A stretch of DNA of 64,000 nucleotides from Sandaracinus sp964481145 (GTDB taxonomy: Bacteria > Myxococcota_A > Polyangia > Polyangiales > Sandaracinaceae). Position numbers and translations under genes: made by a program. This document shows positions 29,559 to 39,231 of this stretch, one piece after another. Below the pieces are notes generated by a model, which was given only the letters and a program-made list of their open reading frames with translations, did no database searches and had not been told where the DNA came from. Location of the stretch: NCBI GenBank assembly GCA_964481145.1, contig CAYZTA010000002.1, positions 130,124-194,123 of the forward strand, written 5' to 3'. The stretch's first letter is position 1. Each line of letters begins with the position of its first letter.

Positions 29559-31835
29559 TCAATACCGCCGCAACGACCTGAGCATGCTCGCGATGCGATC
29601 TGCGGCCTCGGCGCGCTGATCGTTTGCGATCTCGGCGAGCAACGACTCGAGCCCTGCACGTGATTCCGCGAACACCTCGCGCATCGCGCGGGCAGCCCGC
29701 TCGCCTTCGGCAATCCGTTCTTCGAGCGCCATCAGCTGAGCATCGCGATCGCCCAAGAGCTGCTGGGTGCGCCGGAACTCGGCGTCTCGCTCCGGACGAG
29801 CATCCATGGCAGCCGCTCGTTCGAGTTCCTCGACACGTGCCTCGGCGCGGCGCAACTGACGACCAAGCTCGCTGGTGCTCGATGCGAACTCGCTCGGCCG
29901 TTCTTCGTCGCTGTCGAACCCGCTCGCGAGCTGAGCCAAGATTTCACGCGCTTCAGCGAGCGTGCGGCGGGTCTCTCCGTGCTTCTCCATCTCGCGCTCA
30001 TGCGCCCGTCCGAGCTCAGCCATGCGATTCTCGAGCTCACGTGCGTGCTGACGTTCGCTCTCGGCCTGGCCCTCCGCGAACCTGCGCGCGGAGTCGATCG
30101 ACTCGCGCAACTCTGCACTCGTCTTTTCGAGCTCACGCACCTGATGCGCAAGACCGTCGCGAGTCACGGCGAGATCCGCCATTTCGCTCTTGAGACGGAC
30201 GATCATCGCGTCGCGAACCGTCAATCGATGCGCGAGTTCATCGGCTCGTGCCGTTTCTTTTTCACGAGCGGCGTTCGCTTCGTCGAGCGCGCTTTCTTCG
30301 CGAAGGGCAGGCGCAGTTCGAGTCGAAGCAATCGCGATCTCGGCATCTTCGAGACGCAATCGCAGCCCGTCACGCTCTCCTCTCAAACGCGCGAGCTCCG
30401 AGCTGTGTTGCGCGTGCTTTTCACGAAGCTCTGCTTCGTACGCATCCCGAACGCTCTCCAGCTCTTTTTCGGCGTGTTCGAGCTGTCGCGCGAGATTCCG
30501 CGACTCGACCTCGAGCTCGACAGCGCGTTCGTGCTCGACGGGTGCGTCATGGACACGCGCCAGCGCATGCTTCAGCTGATCACGCGTGTCCTCGACTTCA
30601 CGCTCGAGGTCGGACGAACGCGATGCGAGCCCACGCGCCGTCCCTTGGGCGAGCGCGATCTCTCGAGCCGCCTCTTCACGTTCGGATTCCCGCTTCTTCG
30701 TGCAAAGCGCGAGCTCACCGCGGAGCTGATCCAAACGAAAGCCCATCTCGGCCACAGCCGCCTCGGCCTCCACTGCCCGCGCTCGGGCATGCGCCACCAT
30801 CTCCGGCCAATCTTCGGAAGATCCACTCGATGGAGGAGCCCCCATTGGAGGCGTCGACTCGACTGCATTCGCAATGCGCCTGAGCTCGGTCAGCTCCTCC
30901 ACGAGATCGCGAACCAGCACGCCACGACGTTCGATCTCGTGTCGTAGCTCGATAAGCTCATGCGCGCGCTCCGCGAGCGCCGATTCGAGTCGAGTGTGAT
31001 CCTCATCGGGAGGGGGCTCACACAATCGCGATAGCTCGTTGCGGGCCTCAGCGAGCTCTCGAGCAAGGCTCTCCACCTGCTCTCGGGCTTCCCCGAGCTT
31101 TCGTGCGTCTTTTGCGCTCTCCTGTCCGATCTGCTCGAGACGGCGTTCCGCTTGCTCGGCACGTGCGCGCACCGTCGAGAGCTCTCGGCTGTCTGCTCGC
31201 GGCGCCTCTTCGTGACGCGCGAACGGAACCTGCACGATCGAATAAGGGTCGAGCACGATCTCGCGGGCGGCGCACAACGCGAGGAAACGCGCCGGCGCCT
31301 CACCCGTGCCGCCCAAAAGAGAGCCGTCGAAGGTGATCTCCACCTCGTCGGGGGGCGTCGCGAAGTCGACGACGGACCACCCCGAAAACGGCGCTTGCCC
31401 GAGCATGCGCACCCAATCGAAACGCTCCGACAGAAGTCCGTAGAGAGACTCGTAATCAACCCCGTCTTCGCGCTCCTCGGCCCCGACGACGAGGACCCCT
31501 CGAGGCGTGAGCCACTCGGCCATTTCGGCGATGCGCTCGGTCGCTGGCGCTCCGGCCCACAAGAGATCGGGGACCAGCACGAGATCCCACGAGTGGGCAT
31601 CCTGGGGTGAAGGCCAAGGTCGAGGGAGAATACGGCCGCCGCGACGGGTGCCCCGCGTTCGGGTGCGAGGCGAAACGACCTCGACCGAACGAGCCACGCT
31701 CGAAAGGCGCTCGGGAACGGCGCTCGCAGCATCGCCTACGAAGAGAACGCGCCGGCGGGCGGCAAGTTCTTCGACGTACACCGCGAGTGCCAGATCAGCG
31801 TGCTCACGGGTGCTCTCGGGAATGGTCCTCTGCAT
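29559..31835 (-). CDS. long coiled-coil protein with N-terminal methyltransferase-like fold
   Basis: The 758-residue protein has two parts. Residues 1-200 resemble a class I SAM-methyltransferase fold (RRRVLFVGDAAS, then WDLVLVPDLLWAG and LTPRGVLVVGAEE), but the GxGxG loop is not canonical, so activity is doubtful. Residues about 215-745 are a nearly continuous coiled coil rich in Glu, Arg, Leu and Ala (RAEQAERRLEQIGQ and similar heptads). No signal peptide or membrane helix is present. Such proteins occur in myxobacteria as scaffolds of motility or polarity systems; that is only a suggestion. ATG 31835 is the start. It ends 52 bases before the OmpA lipoprotein gene. Confidence 0.78.
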   Translation of the reverse strand: MQRTIPESTREHADLALAVYVEELAARRRVLFVGDAASAVPERLSSVARSVEVVSPRTRTRGTRRGGRILPRPWPSPQDAHSWDLVLVPDLLWAGAPATERIAEMAEWLTPRGVLVVGAEEREDGVDYESLYGLLSERFDWVRMLGQAPFSGWSVVDFATPPDEVEITFDGSLLGGTGEAPARFLALCAAREIVLDPYSIVQVPFARHEEAPRADSRELSTVRARAEQAERRLEQIGQESAKDARKLGEAREQVESLARELAEARNELSRLCEPPPDEDHTRLESALAERAHELIELRHEIERRGVLVRDLVEELTELRRIANAVESTPPMGAPPSSGSSEDWPEMVAHARARAVEAEAAVAEMGFRLDQLRGELALCTKKRESEREEAAREIALAQGTARGLASRSSDLEREVEDTRDQLKHALARVHDAPVEHERAVELEVESRNLARQLEHAEKELESVRDAYEAELREKHAQHSSELARLRGERDGLRLRLEDAEIAIASTRTAPALREESALDEANAAREKETARADELAHRLTVRDAMIVRLKSEMADLAVTRDGLAHQVRELEKTSAELRESIDSARRFAEGQAESERQHARELENRMAELGRAHEREMEKHGETRRTLAEAREILAQLASGFDSDEERPSEFASSTSELGRQLRRAEARVEELERAAAMDARPERDAEFRRTQQLLGDRDAQLMALEERIAEGERAARAMREVFAESRAGLESLLAEIANDQRAEAADRIASMLRSLRRY

Positions 31836-31873
31836 GGGGCCTCCACATTGGCCGCAATCGCAACAATTTAAAA

Positions 31874-31993
31874 GGGTCTCGATGAGACCCGCGCACGTTT
31901 CTCACCGAGCGGGGCTCATTGCAAGGTGTCCGATGCAGAATCCTGCGAGCAACCCCCCGAAGTCACGTCGATTCGAGGCGAACGCGGGGGGTT
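31874..31993. other. two hairpins in the 31836-32069 intergenic region
   Basis: GGGTCTC-GAT-GAGACCC (31874-31890) is a perfect seven-base stem followed on the minus strand by TTTTAAATT, like an intrinsic terminator with no gene before it. AACCCCCCG (31951-31959) and CGGGGGGTT (31985-31993) form a second perfect nine-base inverted repeat. Both lie between divergent genes. Confidence 0.5.
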
Positions 31994-32069
31994 CAGGCGA
32001 TCGATTGCATGATCGTCCCCCAAAAGGGTGTCCTTCCAAAGCGGGCTGCGGGTATCCTCGTCGTGCCTC

Positions 32070-33551
32070 ATGACTCATCGTTACTTTTGGTCATCTCTCC
32101 TTGTCGTTGGCATGTGCGCATGCTCGGAGCCCTCCGGTCACGTCACCGACGCTGCGGCCCCTGACGGAACGACTCCCGCGGAGTCTCTCATCCCACTCGT
32201 CCCGGGCCTCGTGTCGGGGTCACGTCTCGAGATCGTGACCGTGCACATCGACGGTGCCCCACCCGCATTCGTGGGCTTCTGGGACAAAGAGCTGGAGGTC
32301 CGCTGTGCGTTCGTGCCTGCCGAAGATGGGGCGCTTCGCTGTTTGCCCGAGCCCAGGGTCGACATCGACAATGTCCCTTATTCCCGCGATCCTGCTTGCT
32401 CTGACCAATTCCATTACACTTATTTCGCCGACTGTCTTTCTACCCCTTACATGATTCAGCATGAGAGGCCGGAAGGTGTCTGCGAAACGCGGTCGATCGT
32501 TCGTCGGCTCGACGCCATCGATCTTCCGCTGACGTACTACCACCAGGGCGAGTCTTGCGAGGGTCCGTTTGACTTTGAGCCCAGCCCAAACAGTCGCGCC
32601 TATATTCCAGGAGACGTTTGGGCTGCGAGTTCGTTCGTGCGAGCGCGCCGCGTCGAGCAGCGAATTTCGGATCGGCTGAGCGCTCGGGTCCTGATTGCAG
32701 AGGACGGAACGGCAAGAGTCGAAGGGCTCAGCGACGCGTCATTGGGCCCGTGCACACCAGCTCCCGATCCCGACGGAAACCTGCGCTGCTTCCCAGACAC
32801 TTTTTTTCAAGTCCGCCCGATTTTCCAGCTCTTCGCCGATTCGAACTGCACGGATGGTCCGCTCGCGAGTGGAGGACTCTTCGAGGAGTGCCCCGCTCCA
32901 CATACCGTCTCGGTGTTGCTCCCCTCCGTCGGAGGCGAGATCGCCAGACGTCACGCCCACCGGGCCGGCCCACGAATCACCGGCATGGCCTATCACCGCA
33001 GTGGCGAAAATTGCCTTCCTTACCAAATCTCAGAGCGAGAAGGTGTCTACCGAATCGGTGAAGAGATCACCTCCGAGCTCGTGCCGCTCGACCCCACTGT
33101 GCTCGGTGATGGAGAAACGCGTCTGCGTGGCTACGCGTACGAAGATGCGCCCGTTCTTCTCGTCGACGGCTCGTACGAGCCCTTCGTGCTCGCGTCAGGA
33201 CAGCGTTGTGAAGTGGCGCCATTCACGAATGGCGGTCACCGCTGCGTGCCTTCGCGCTTCGAATCGAGGAGCGATGGCCTCTTTCGGGATGCATCGTGCA
33301 TGAATCCCGTGCTCCCCCATTCAGGGGAAGGAGAGCCTCCTGCTTCGATTTACGAGTATGAAGAGCCGATGTGTGGGCAGCGCTCTCCAATCATGCACGC
33401 TTGGTTGGTGGGGGATGCGTACGAAGGACCCCTCTGGGCCAGTGATGATCTGGGTGGATGTACATCGGTCACACCCACCCCTGAGTTCAGCTTCCGAACG
33501 CTTTCTCCGCTCGATCCGCTCTCGCTGCCCGCAGTCTCCATGTCGCACTGA
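32070..33551 (+). CDS. large secreted lipoprotein with three repeated Cys-containing modules
   Basis: The 493-residue precursor has lipobox GMCAC18. The mature chain contains repeated modules built like SRLEIVTV..FxxxxDxELxVxCxFxxxxDGxxRCLP, seen near residues 45-90, 180-240 and 325-400, each with paired cysteines (for example RCAFVPAEDGALRCLP and RCEVAPFTNGGHRCVP). I do not recognise a named family; proteins of this type occur in Polyangia as surface lipoproteins. ATG 32070 gives the signal peptide; no good ribosome binding site is visible. Position 93 bases upstream of the DUF4175-like gene may be fortuitous. Confidence 0.78.
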   Translation: MTHRYFWSSLLVVGMCACSEPSGHVTDAAAPDGTTPAESLIPLVPGLVSGSRLEIVTVHIDGAPPAFVGFWDKELEVRCAFVPAEDGALRCLPEPRVDIDNVPYSRDPACSDQFHYTYFADCLSTPYMIQHERPEGVCETRSIVRRLDAIDLPLTYYHQGESCEGPFDFEPSPNSRAYIPGDVWAASSFVRARRVEQRISDRLSARVLIAEDGTARVEGLSDASLGPCTPAPDPDGNLRCFPDTFFQVRPIFQLFADSNCTDGPLASGGLFEECPAPHTVSVLLPSVGGEIARRHAHRAGPRITGMAYHRSGENCLPYQISEREGVYRIGEEITSELVPLDPTVLGDGETRLRGYAYEDAPVLLVDGSYEPFVLASGQRCEVAPFTNGGHRCVPSRFESRSDGLFRDASCMNPVLPHSGEGEPPASIYEYEEPMCGQRSPIMHAWLVGDAYEGPLWASDDLGGCTSVTPTPEFSFRTLSPLDPLSLPAVSMSH

Positions 33552-33644
33552 TAAATCCGTCGGCAGGATTCGATGTTCGGGTGGCAACACAGACGAACGC
33601 TGCCCATGTATGTTGGCTCAGTGCTTCGCCCTCCGGCCACCTCG

Positions 33645-36575
33645 ATGCTCGATCGCTACCTCGCCCAACTCCGGCTGCGAGCGGCATGTTTCCTCATCGC
33701 ACGGGGAATTGTGGCGGGGGTGGGCGCCGGAGCGCTCCTCTTTTCGTTGGGGGCGTGGACGGCGGGACCGCTGGCGGGTGGAAAAGCCGTCGCGATGGTC
33801 TGGGCCATCACGCTCGCCGGGGTCCTCGGGACCTTCATCCTGACCCTCCGGCCCACGCGGCGGTGGGTCGGTGGAGGGGCTTCTCGTTTGCTCGGAAGCG
33901 TGCGCTCCGATCTGGTCTCGAGAGCGCGCTCCGCATTCGAGCTCATCCAAGCCGAGGACGGTCTTTCGCGAGAGCTCGTCCTCGCCCATGTCGAGCAGGT
34001 CGGACGAGAACTGGGAGAGATTCCTCCTTCTCGAGTCGTTCCATGGACTTGGCTCAAACACCCCTCCATCGGCGTAGGTTTCATGGGTGTGCTCGGCGCG
34101 ATCGTGTTCGTCTTCGCAGTGGATCGCGCGGCAGGGGGAACGTGGGCGTTGCTTCATCCGGGACAGCACGACGAGACCGGCACGCCGATCGCAGCCGCTT
34201 TCAACGATGTGCAAGCGCGTCTCGTTTTTCCCTCGTATCTCGCGCGTGAGCCCCGCATCGTTCGCGACATGACTCGGCTCGAGGTGCCCGCGGGGACGAC
34301 CGTGGAGCTCTCGGGGCGAGTGCGAATGGACGCCTCCGCCGCTGAGCTCGAGTTCGCAGGGGCCCGCATCGCGATGACGGTGGACGGCGAACATGTTCGC
34401 GCGCGCTTTCTTTCGAGGGTCGATAGCGCGCTCGGACTTCGCGCGAGAACGAGCGATGGCACCTGGGTGCGCGATGCCACGGCGCGATCGATTCGCATCG
34501 TACCCGACGAAGCGCCCGCAGTCGTGATGATCACGCCGAATGAAGACGCCACCGTCGAGCCCGACGAGAGCATCGCCGTGATCGCAGACGTCAGTGACGA
34601 CGTAGGAATTGGCTCCATCGATCTCGTGGTGCGATTTCCGGAAGGACGTGAGCAGCGTCGCCGTGTGCTCACTCCCCAGCCGTCCATCGCGCATTGGACG
34701 GGCAGCGACATTCTCTCGATCGCGGAGCTCGAGGTCGCTCCAGGCGATCGCGTCGAGGTGTGGATCGAAGCCGCGGACAACGACGACGTGACGGGGCCTC
34801 ATGTGGGTCGTTCATCGTCGCGCACTCTCACCGTGGCATCGGCGGCCACCCGCCGGCAAGAGTCGCTCGCGGAGCTCGATGCGCTCGTCGACCTCGCGAT
34901 CCATACGTTGGCGGATCGTCTCGAGACTCTCGCTCCCGAAGAAGAAAACGCGGCGCGGGCTCGACGCACATCGCTGCGGAGCGGAACGGAGCGATTCGTG
35001 CGCGCGCTTTCGGAATTCGCGACCCACGCCCGAAGCGGCGTAGCGCCTCAGGATGCCGCGCTCTACGGCGAGGCCGCTCGACGTGTCCGCCGCATCGACC
35101 AGGCCGAGGAACAGCTCCACGGCGCCACGCTGGGCAGCTTTTCGGCGCGGCAGCGCGCCGATGAGCGCATGGTCGCCGAGCTCGAAGAAGACGTTCTTCT
35201 CCTGAACGATCTCTTGACACGGGCCCGCATCGGCGACGCGGCCGAGATCGCGCGCGAGCTCGAGTCGCTGAGGCGTGAGATCGCGTCTCTCTTGCAAGAA
35301 CTGCGGCGCGCGGACACGCCCGAAGCACGCGCCGCGTTGCTCTCGGCCATCGCGCGTGCCGAGCAGCGCCTCGCCGATTTGCGCGCACGCATGTCGCGCC
35401 TCGGCACCACCGTGCCAGAGGAGTTCGCCAACGCGCGTCAGAACGAAGCCGCCGAAAGCCAGGATGCTCTCGCCGCGATCAGGCAAGCCGTGGAGAGCGG
35501 CAATCTCGATGCGGCGCAGCAGGCGCTGACTCGGCTCGAGCAAGAGATCGACGCACTGGCAGGCGCGCTCGGCAACCATGAGGAGTCGTTCGCCGAAGAG
35601 CGGTTTGGTCCGCGCAACCGCGCCCTGGCCGACGCTTACGATCGCATGATGGGCCTCGAAGCGGAGCAACGTGAGCTCGCACGGCGCACGACCGAGGTGC
35701 GTGCGGCGGCCGCACGGCGCGCGCTCGAGCGAGCGGGTGAGCGTGGGAGCGAGAATGCGCGGCGCCTCGCACCGCGGACGCGAAACATCCGGCAGGCGCT
35801 CGCCCCCATCGATCGGGAGCGTCTTTCGAGCATGGAGAGGGAAGCGATCGATGCCGTGAGGCAACGCTTGCACGACGCGGAAGACGCGCTTTCTACGGGC
35901 GACCTCGGCGAAGCCAACCGAATGGTCGAGAGCGCCGGGGAAGAGCTCGGCAACCTCGCGCGCGATTTGTCGCTCGATGCGATGATGTTTTCGGGACATG
36001 ACGGACACACCGCGCGTGCAGCGCAGGCCGCGAACGATGCCGAAAGGCAACTTCGCGATCTCCGACGTGCGCTGGACGACGCCCTTCCTCGTCTCGGTTC
36101 ACATCTCGACGCGAGTGAGAGCGGACAGATGCGAGCCGATGCACCGCGACAGCGCGAAGCAGAGCGCGCAGCATCCGATCTTGCAGGGGCGTTCGAACAG
36201 GGCCCGGATGGAACGCCGCTCTCGCCCGAAGCTTCGGCAGCGCTCCGTGAAATCAGCCAGTGGATGAACGAGAGCGCGCGGCACCTCGACGGCACGGATC
36301 CGGCTCACGCCGCGCGTGCGCAGGAGGAAGCCGCACGAAGACTCACTGAATTGCGTGAGCAACTCGATTCGGAAAGACAACGCTCTTCTGGGGGTGGAGG
36401 GGGCGAAGGCGGACAATCGCGCCCCGAAGTCGCAGGCCGCGTTCGCATCCGTGATCGCAGCGACTTCGAAGGCCCCATGGAGCTCCGACGACGTTTGCTC
36501 GATGCCATGCATGATGCGCCGCCCGATGGATACGAAGAATCGGTGCGCCGATATTACGAAAGTCTGTTGCGATGA
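33645..36575 (+). CDS. DUF4175-like membrane protein with long periplasmic coiled coil
   Basis: The 976-residue protein has membrane helices near residues 16-37, 48-68 and 141-160. A beta-rich region follows (VFPSYLAREPRIVRDM, then a DDVGIGSIDLVVRFP motif typical of DUF4175), and then about 550 residues of Ala/Arg/Glu-rich helices. No enzyme motif is seen. It heads a five-gene cluster and overlaps the peptidase gene by four bases (ATGA). DUF4175 genes accompany MoxR/DUF58/VWA modules in several phyla, probably as part of a cell-envelope assembly. ATG 33645 was chosen; ATG 33606 is an alternative, and neither has a good ribosome binding site. Confidence 0.75.
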   Translation: MLDRYLAQLRLRAACFLIARGIVAGVGAGALLFSLGAWTAGPLAGGKAVAMVWAITLAGVLGTFILTLRPTRRWVGGGASRLLGSVRSDLVSRARSAFELIQAEDGLSRELVLAHVEQVGRELGEIPPSRVVPWTWLKHPSIGVGFMGVLGAIVFVFAVDRAAGGTWALLHPGQHDETGTPIAAAFNDVQARLVFPSYLAREPRIVRDMTRLEVPAGTTVELSGRVRMDASAAELEFAGARIAMTVDGEHVRARFLSRVDSALGLRARTSDGTWVRDATARSIRIVPDEAPAVVMITPNEDATVEPDESIAVIADVSDDVGIGSIDLVVRFPEGREQRRRVLTPQPSIAHWTGSDILSIAELEVAPGDRVEVWIEAADNDDVTGPHVGRSSSRTLTVASAATRRQESLAELDALVDLAIHTLADRLETLAPEEENAARARRTSLRSGTERFVRALSEFATHARSGVAPQDAALYGEAARRVRRIDQAEEQLHGATLGSFSARQRADERMVAELEEDVLLLNDLLTRARIGDAAEIARELESLRREIASLLQELRRADTPEARAALLSAIARAEQRLADLRARMSRLGTTVPEEFANARQNEAAESQDALAAIRQAVESGNLDAAQQALTRLEQEIDALAGALGNHEESFAEERFGPRNRALADAYDRMMGLEAEQRELARRTTEVRAAAARRALERAGERGSENARRLAPRTRNIRQALAPIDRERLSSMEREAIDAVRQRLHDAEDALSTGDLGEANRMVESAGEELGNLARDLSLDAMMFSGHDGHTARAAQAANDAERQLRDLRRALDDALPRLGSHLDASESGQMRADAPRQREAERAASDLAGAFEQGPDGTPLSPEASAALREISQWMNESARHLDGTDPAHAARAQEEAARRLTELREQLDSERQRSSGGGGGEGGQSRPEVAGRVRIRDRSDFEGPMELRRRLLDAMHDAPPDGYEESVRRYYESLLR

Positions 36576-38164
36576 AGCGCGCCGTTCTGCTCTCCATCGC
36601 CATGGGTTGGCTCGCGGCGAGCGCACCTTTGGCGCACGCGCTTCCGCCCGGAGAAGATGGCGCGCGGTTGAGACGCGCTGCCATGCTGCTCGACGAGCTT
36701 CGCATCGAGGAGTCGGGCTCGGAGATCGATGCGCTCATGGATGCGTATCCGCGCGATGCGGACGTGCGCTTCGAGCGCGCCATGCTGCGCTTCATTCGCG
36801 GAGACTACTCGGGTGCGACGCTCGATGGCGCGGCGGCCGTCGTGCTCGCCAACTCGATTCGTTCGCGCCAAGAGCGCGTCGAAGTGTATCGGCTCATGTG
36901 GGCAACGCGCGAGCTCACGCAGAACTATGTGGAGCAGCGCTCTTCGGATGGGCGATATATCGTGCGCTTCGCGCCGGGTCCGGACCGAATCCTCGCGAGC
37001 TACACCATCGACATCGTGGCCGCGGCCGATCGAGCGCTCGAGCGCGAGCTGGGCGTGCGCGTCCCAGGGCCGATTCGCATCGAGATTCATCCGACGCCAG
37101 CGAACCTCGCGCAGGTCTCGAGCCTGACCGTCGAAGAGATCGAGCGCACGGGCACCATCGCTCTTTGCAAGTGGGACCGCTTGATGATCACGAGCCCACG
37201 GGCGTTGGTTCGCGGCTATCCATGGGCCGACACCCTCGGCCATGAATTCGTGCACCTCGTGCTGTCGCACGCATCGCGTGATCGCGCGCCCGTGTGGATG
37301 CAAGAAGGGTTTGCTCGCCTTCTCGAGCGCTCGTGGCGCGGGATCGAGCCCACCGTGCGGTTGGATCCGGCATCGGATTTCCTTCTGGGACAAGCCGTGC
37401 GCAATCGTGCGCTCCTCCCTTTCGATAGGCTTCATCCATCGATCGCCATGCTCCCGAGCGCTGAAGATGCCGCGCTTGCGTTCGCGCAAGTCTCTACGTT
37501 CGTCGAGCGCTTCCGCCGTTTACACGGGTCACGCGGGCTCCGTGACGTCGTCGCACGCGTGGCGAATGGGATCGATGCGCGAGACGCATTTTCGGAGGTG
37601 GCCAATGAATCATGGGACGCCATCGAGGACGGATGGCGCCATGATCTCGCGCTTCGCCAAATGCCCGGAGGAAATCGACCCGAGCTCGAACGTTTGCGGT
37701 TCCGACATGGGGAATCGGAGCCCGATGACGCAGACGAAGTTCGCATCGAGAGCGCTCGAAGACACGTGCGCCTCGGAGACCTCCTCTGGGCAAGACAAAG
37801 GCCGCTTGCAGCCGCCCGCGAATACACCCGTGCGTGGGAGAGCGCCGATGGCGATCCGATCGTCGGCAGCCGCCTCGCACGTGCCTCGCTCGCCGGTGGC
37901 GATGCAGCGCGCGCGATCGAAGTGCTCCGTCCTTTGCTCGAACGATGGCCCGATCATGCGCCCCTCTGGTCGGTGCTCGGTTCGGCTCATCTGAACCGCG
38001 GAGAGCGAGAGGCGGCGATCGAAGCGAGCCGAGAGGCGCTCTTCCTCAACCCCTTCGACCCCCAACCCCATTGTGATCTCGCACAAGCTTCTTCGAACGA
38101 GGAGGAGCAAGCGCGCGAGCACGGACTTTGTCGCGATCTCAGCGCGGAGCACCGCGCCCCTTGA
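36572..38164 (+). CDS. secreted gluzincin (peptidase MA-like) with TPR tail
   Basis: The 530-residue precursor has a signal peptide (about residues 1-24, ending AHA). A zinc-metallopeptidase site HEFVH lies at 224-228 within LGHEFVHLVLSH, and E245 in WMQEGFARLLE is the likely third ligand, the layout of the peptidase MA family. The N-terminal 110 and C-terminal 150 residues look like TPR repeats (VRLGDLLWARQRPLAAAREY, then the ALFLNPFDPQPH type end). It probably acts in the periplasm on proteins handled by the MoxR/VWA partners. It is coupled by four-base overlap to the DUF4175-like gene and lies 22 bases before moxR. Confidence 0.85.
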   Translation: MKRAVLLSIAMGWLAASAPLAHALPPGEDGARLRRAAMLLDELRIEESGSEIDALMDAYPRDADVRFERAMLRFIRGDYSGATLDGAAAVVLANSIRSRQERVEVYRLMWATRELTQNYVEQRSSDGRYIVRFAPGPDRILASYTIDIVAAADRALERELGVRVPGPIRIEIHPTPANLAQVSSLTVEEIERTGTIALCKWDRLMITSPRALVRGYPWADTLGHEFVHLVLSHASRDRAPVWMQEGFARLLERSWRGIEPTVRLDPASDFLLGQAVRNRALLPFDRLHPSIAMLPSAEDAALAFAQVSTFVERFRRLHGSRGLRDVVARVANGIDARDAFSEVANESWDAIEDGWRHDLALRQMPGGNRPELERLRFRHGESEPDDADEVRIESARRHVRLGDLLWARQRPLAAAREYTRAWESADGDPIVGSRLARASLAGGDAARAIEVLRPLLERWPDHAPLWSVLGSAHLNRGEREAAIEASREALFLNPFDPQPHCDLAQASSNEEEQAREHGLCRDLSAEHRAP

Positions 38165-38186
38165 CCAATGCTATAGGCGAAAACCG

Positions 38187-39221
38187 ATGGATGTGAGTGC
38201 AGAAAACATGGCTCCTGGGGTGGCAGACAACGAAGGCTCGGATGTCGAACGGATCCGCCGTCTTGCCGCCTCGAAACAACGTCTCGTCGCCGAGATCAAA
38301 AAGAAGATCGTCGGGCAGGAGTCTGTCATCGATTTGCTGCTCGTCGCGCTCTTCGCGCGCGGCCACGGGCTTTTCGTGGGGGTTCCGGGGTTGGCCAAGA
38401 CGCGGCTCATCGCGACCCTCGCAGAAGTGCTCTCGCTCGAATCAGGTCGCATCCAGTTCACGCCCGATCTGATGCCCTCGGACATCACCGGAACCGATGT
38501 GCTCGAAGAAGACGCCGCCACGATGGAGCGGCGGTTCCGCTTCATCCCTGGGCCGGTGTTCACGAATGTGCTCCTCGCAGACGAGATCAACCGAACGCCG
38601 CCGAAGACCCAAGCCGCGCTCCTTCAAGCCATGGCCGAAGGCCGCGTCACCGCGGGCGGCAAGACCTATCCACTCGAGCAGCCTTATCTCGTCTTCGCCA
38701 CGCAAAACCCGATCGAGCAGGAAGGCACCTATCCGCTCCCCGAAGCTCAACTCGATCGCTTTCTTTTTCAGATCGACGTCGGCTATCCGAGCGCCAGTGA
38801 AGAGATGGAGATCGTACGGCGCACCACGGCTCCCTTGGACGAGGCGCCCCAAGCGGTGCTGAGCCGCGAAGAGATCCTCGAGTTCCAAGAGCTCGTGCCC
38901 CGCGTTCCGGTCGCGCCGCACGTGATCGAACATGCGGTTCAATTGGTGCGCAGCACGCGCCCTGAGTCCGAAGGAGCGCCCGAGTTCGTGAAGCAATACG
39001 TTGCATTTGGCGCGGGTCCAAGGGCCTCTCAGGGGCTCGTGCTCGCCGCAAAAGCACGTGCTGTGCTCGAGGGGCGTTTCGCCGCGGAAATCGAAGACGT
39101 CCGTGCCCTCGCGATGCCCATTCTGCGGCATCGGATCGTCCCCAACTTCCGGGCCGATGCAGAAGGCATGCGCTCGTCCGAGCTCGTCTCGAAGTTGCTC
39201 GATGGAACGCGAATGAAATGA
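38187..39221 (+). CDS. MoxR-family AAA+ ATPase
   Basis: MoxR ATPases act as chaperones that activate or assemble partner complexes with VWA proteins. The 344-residue protein carries Walker A GVPGLAKT (residues 65-72), Walker B LLADEINR, sensor FATQNPIEQEGTYPLPEAQLD and the C-terminal lid domain. ATG 38187 gives the family-like N-terminus. It is followed 10 bases later by a DUF58 gene and then a VWA gene, the standard MoxR-DUF58-VWA order. Confidence 0.95.
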   Translation: MDVSAENMAPGVADNEGSDVERIRRLAASKQRLVAEIKKKIVGQESVIDLLLVALFARGHGLFVGVPGLAKTRLIATLAEVLSLESGRIQFTPDLMPSDITGTDVLEEDAATMERRFRFIPGPVFTNVLLADEINRTPPKTQAALLQAMAEGRVTAGGKTYPLEQPYLVFATQNPIEQEGTYPLPEAQLDRFLFQIDVGYPSASEEMEIVRRTTAPLDEAPQAVLSREEILEFQELVPRVPVAPHVIEHAVQLVRSTRPESEGAPEFVKQYVAFGAGPRASQGLVLAAKARAVLEGRFAAEIEDVRALAMPILRHRIVPNFRADAEGMRSSELVSKLLDGTRMK

Positions 39222-39231
39222 GATTCGTGCC

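Noticed and set aside
34812..36050. 412-codon frame antisense to the DUF4175-like gene
   Set aside because: Mirrors the Ala/Arg/Glu-rich coiled coil on the other strand; no signals of its own.
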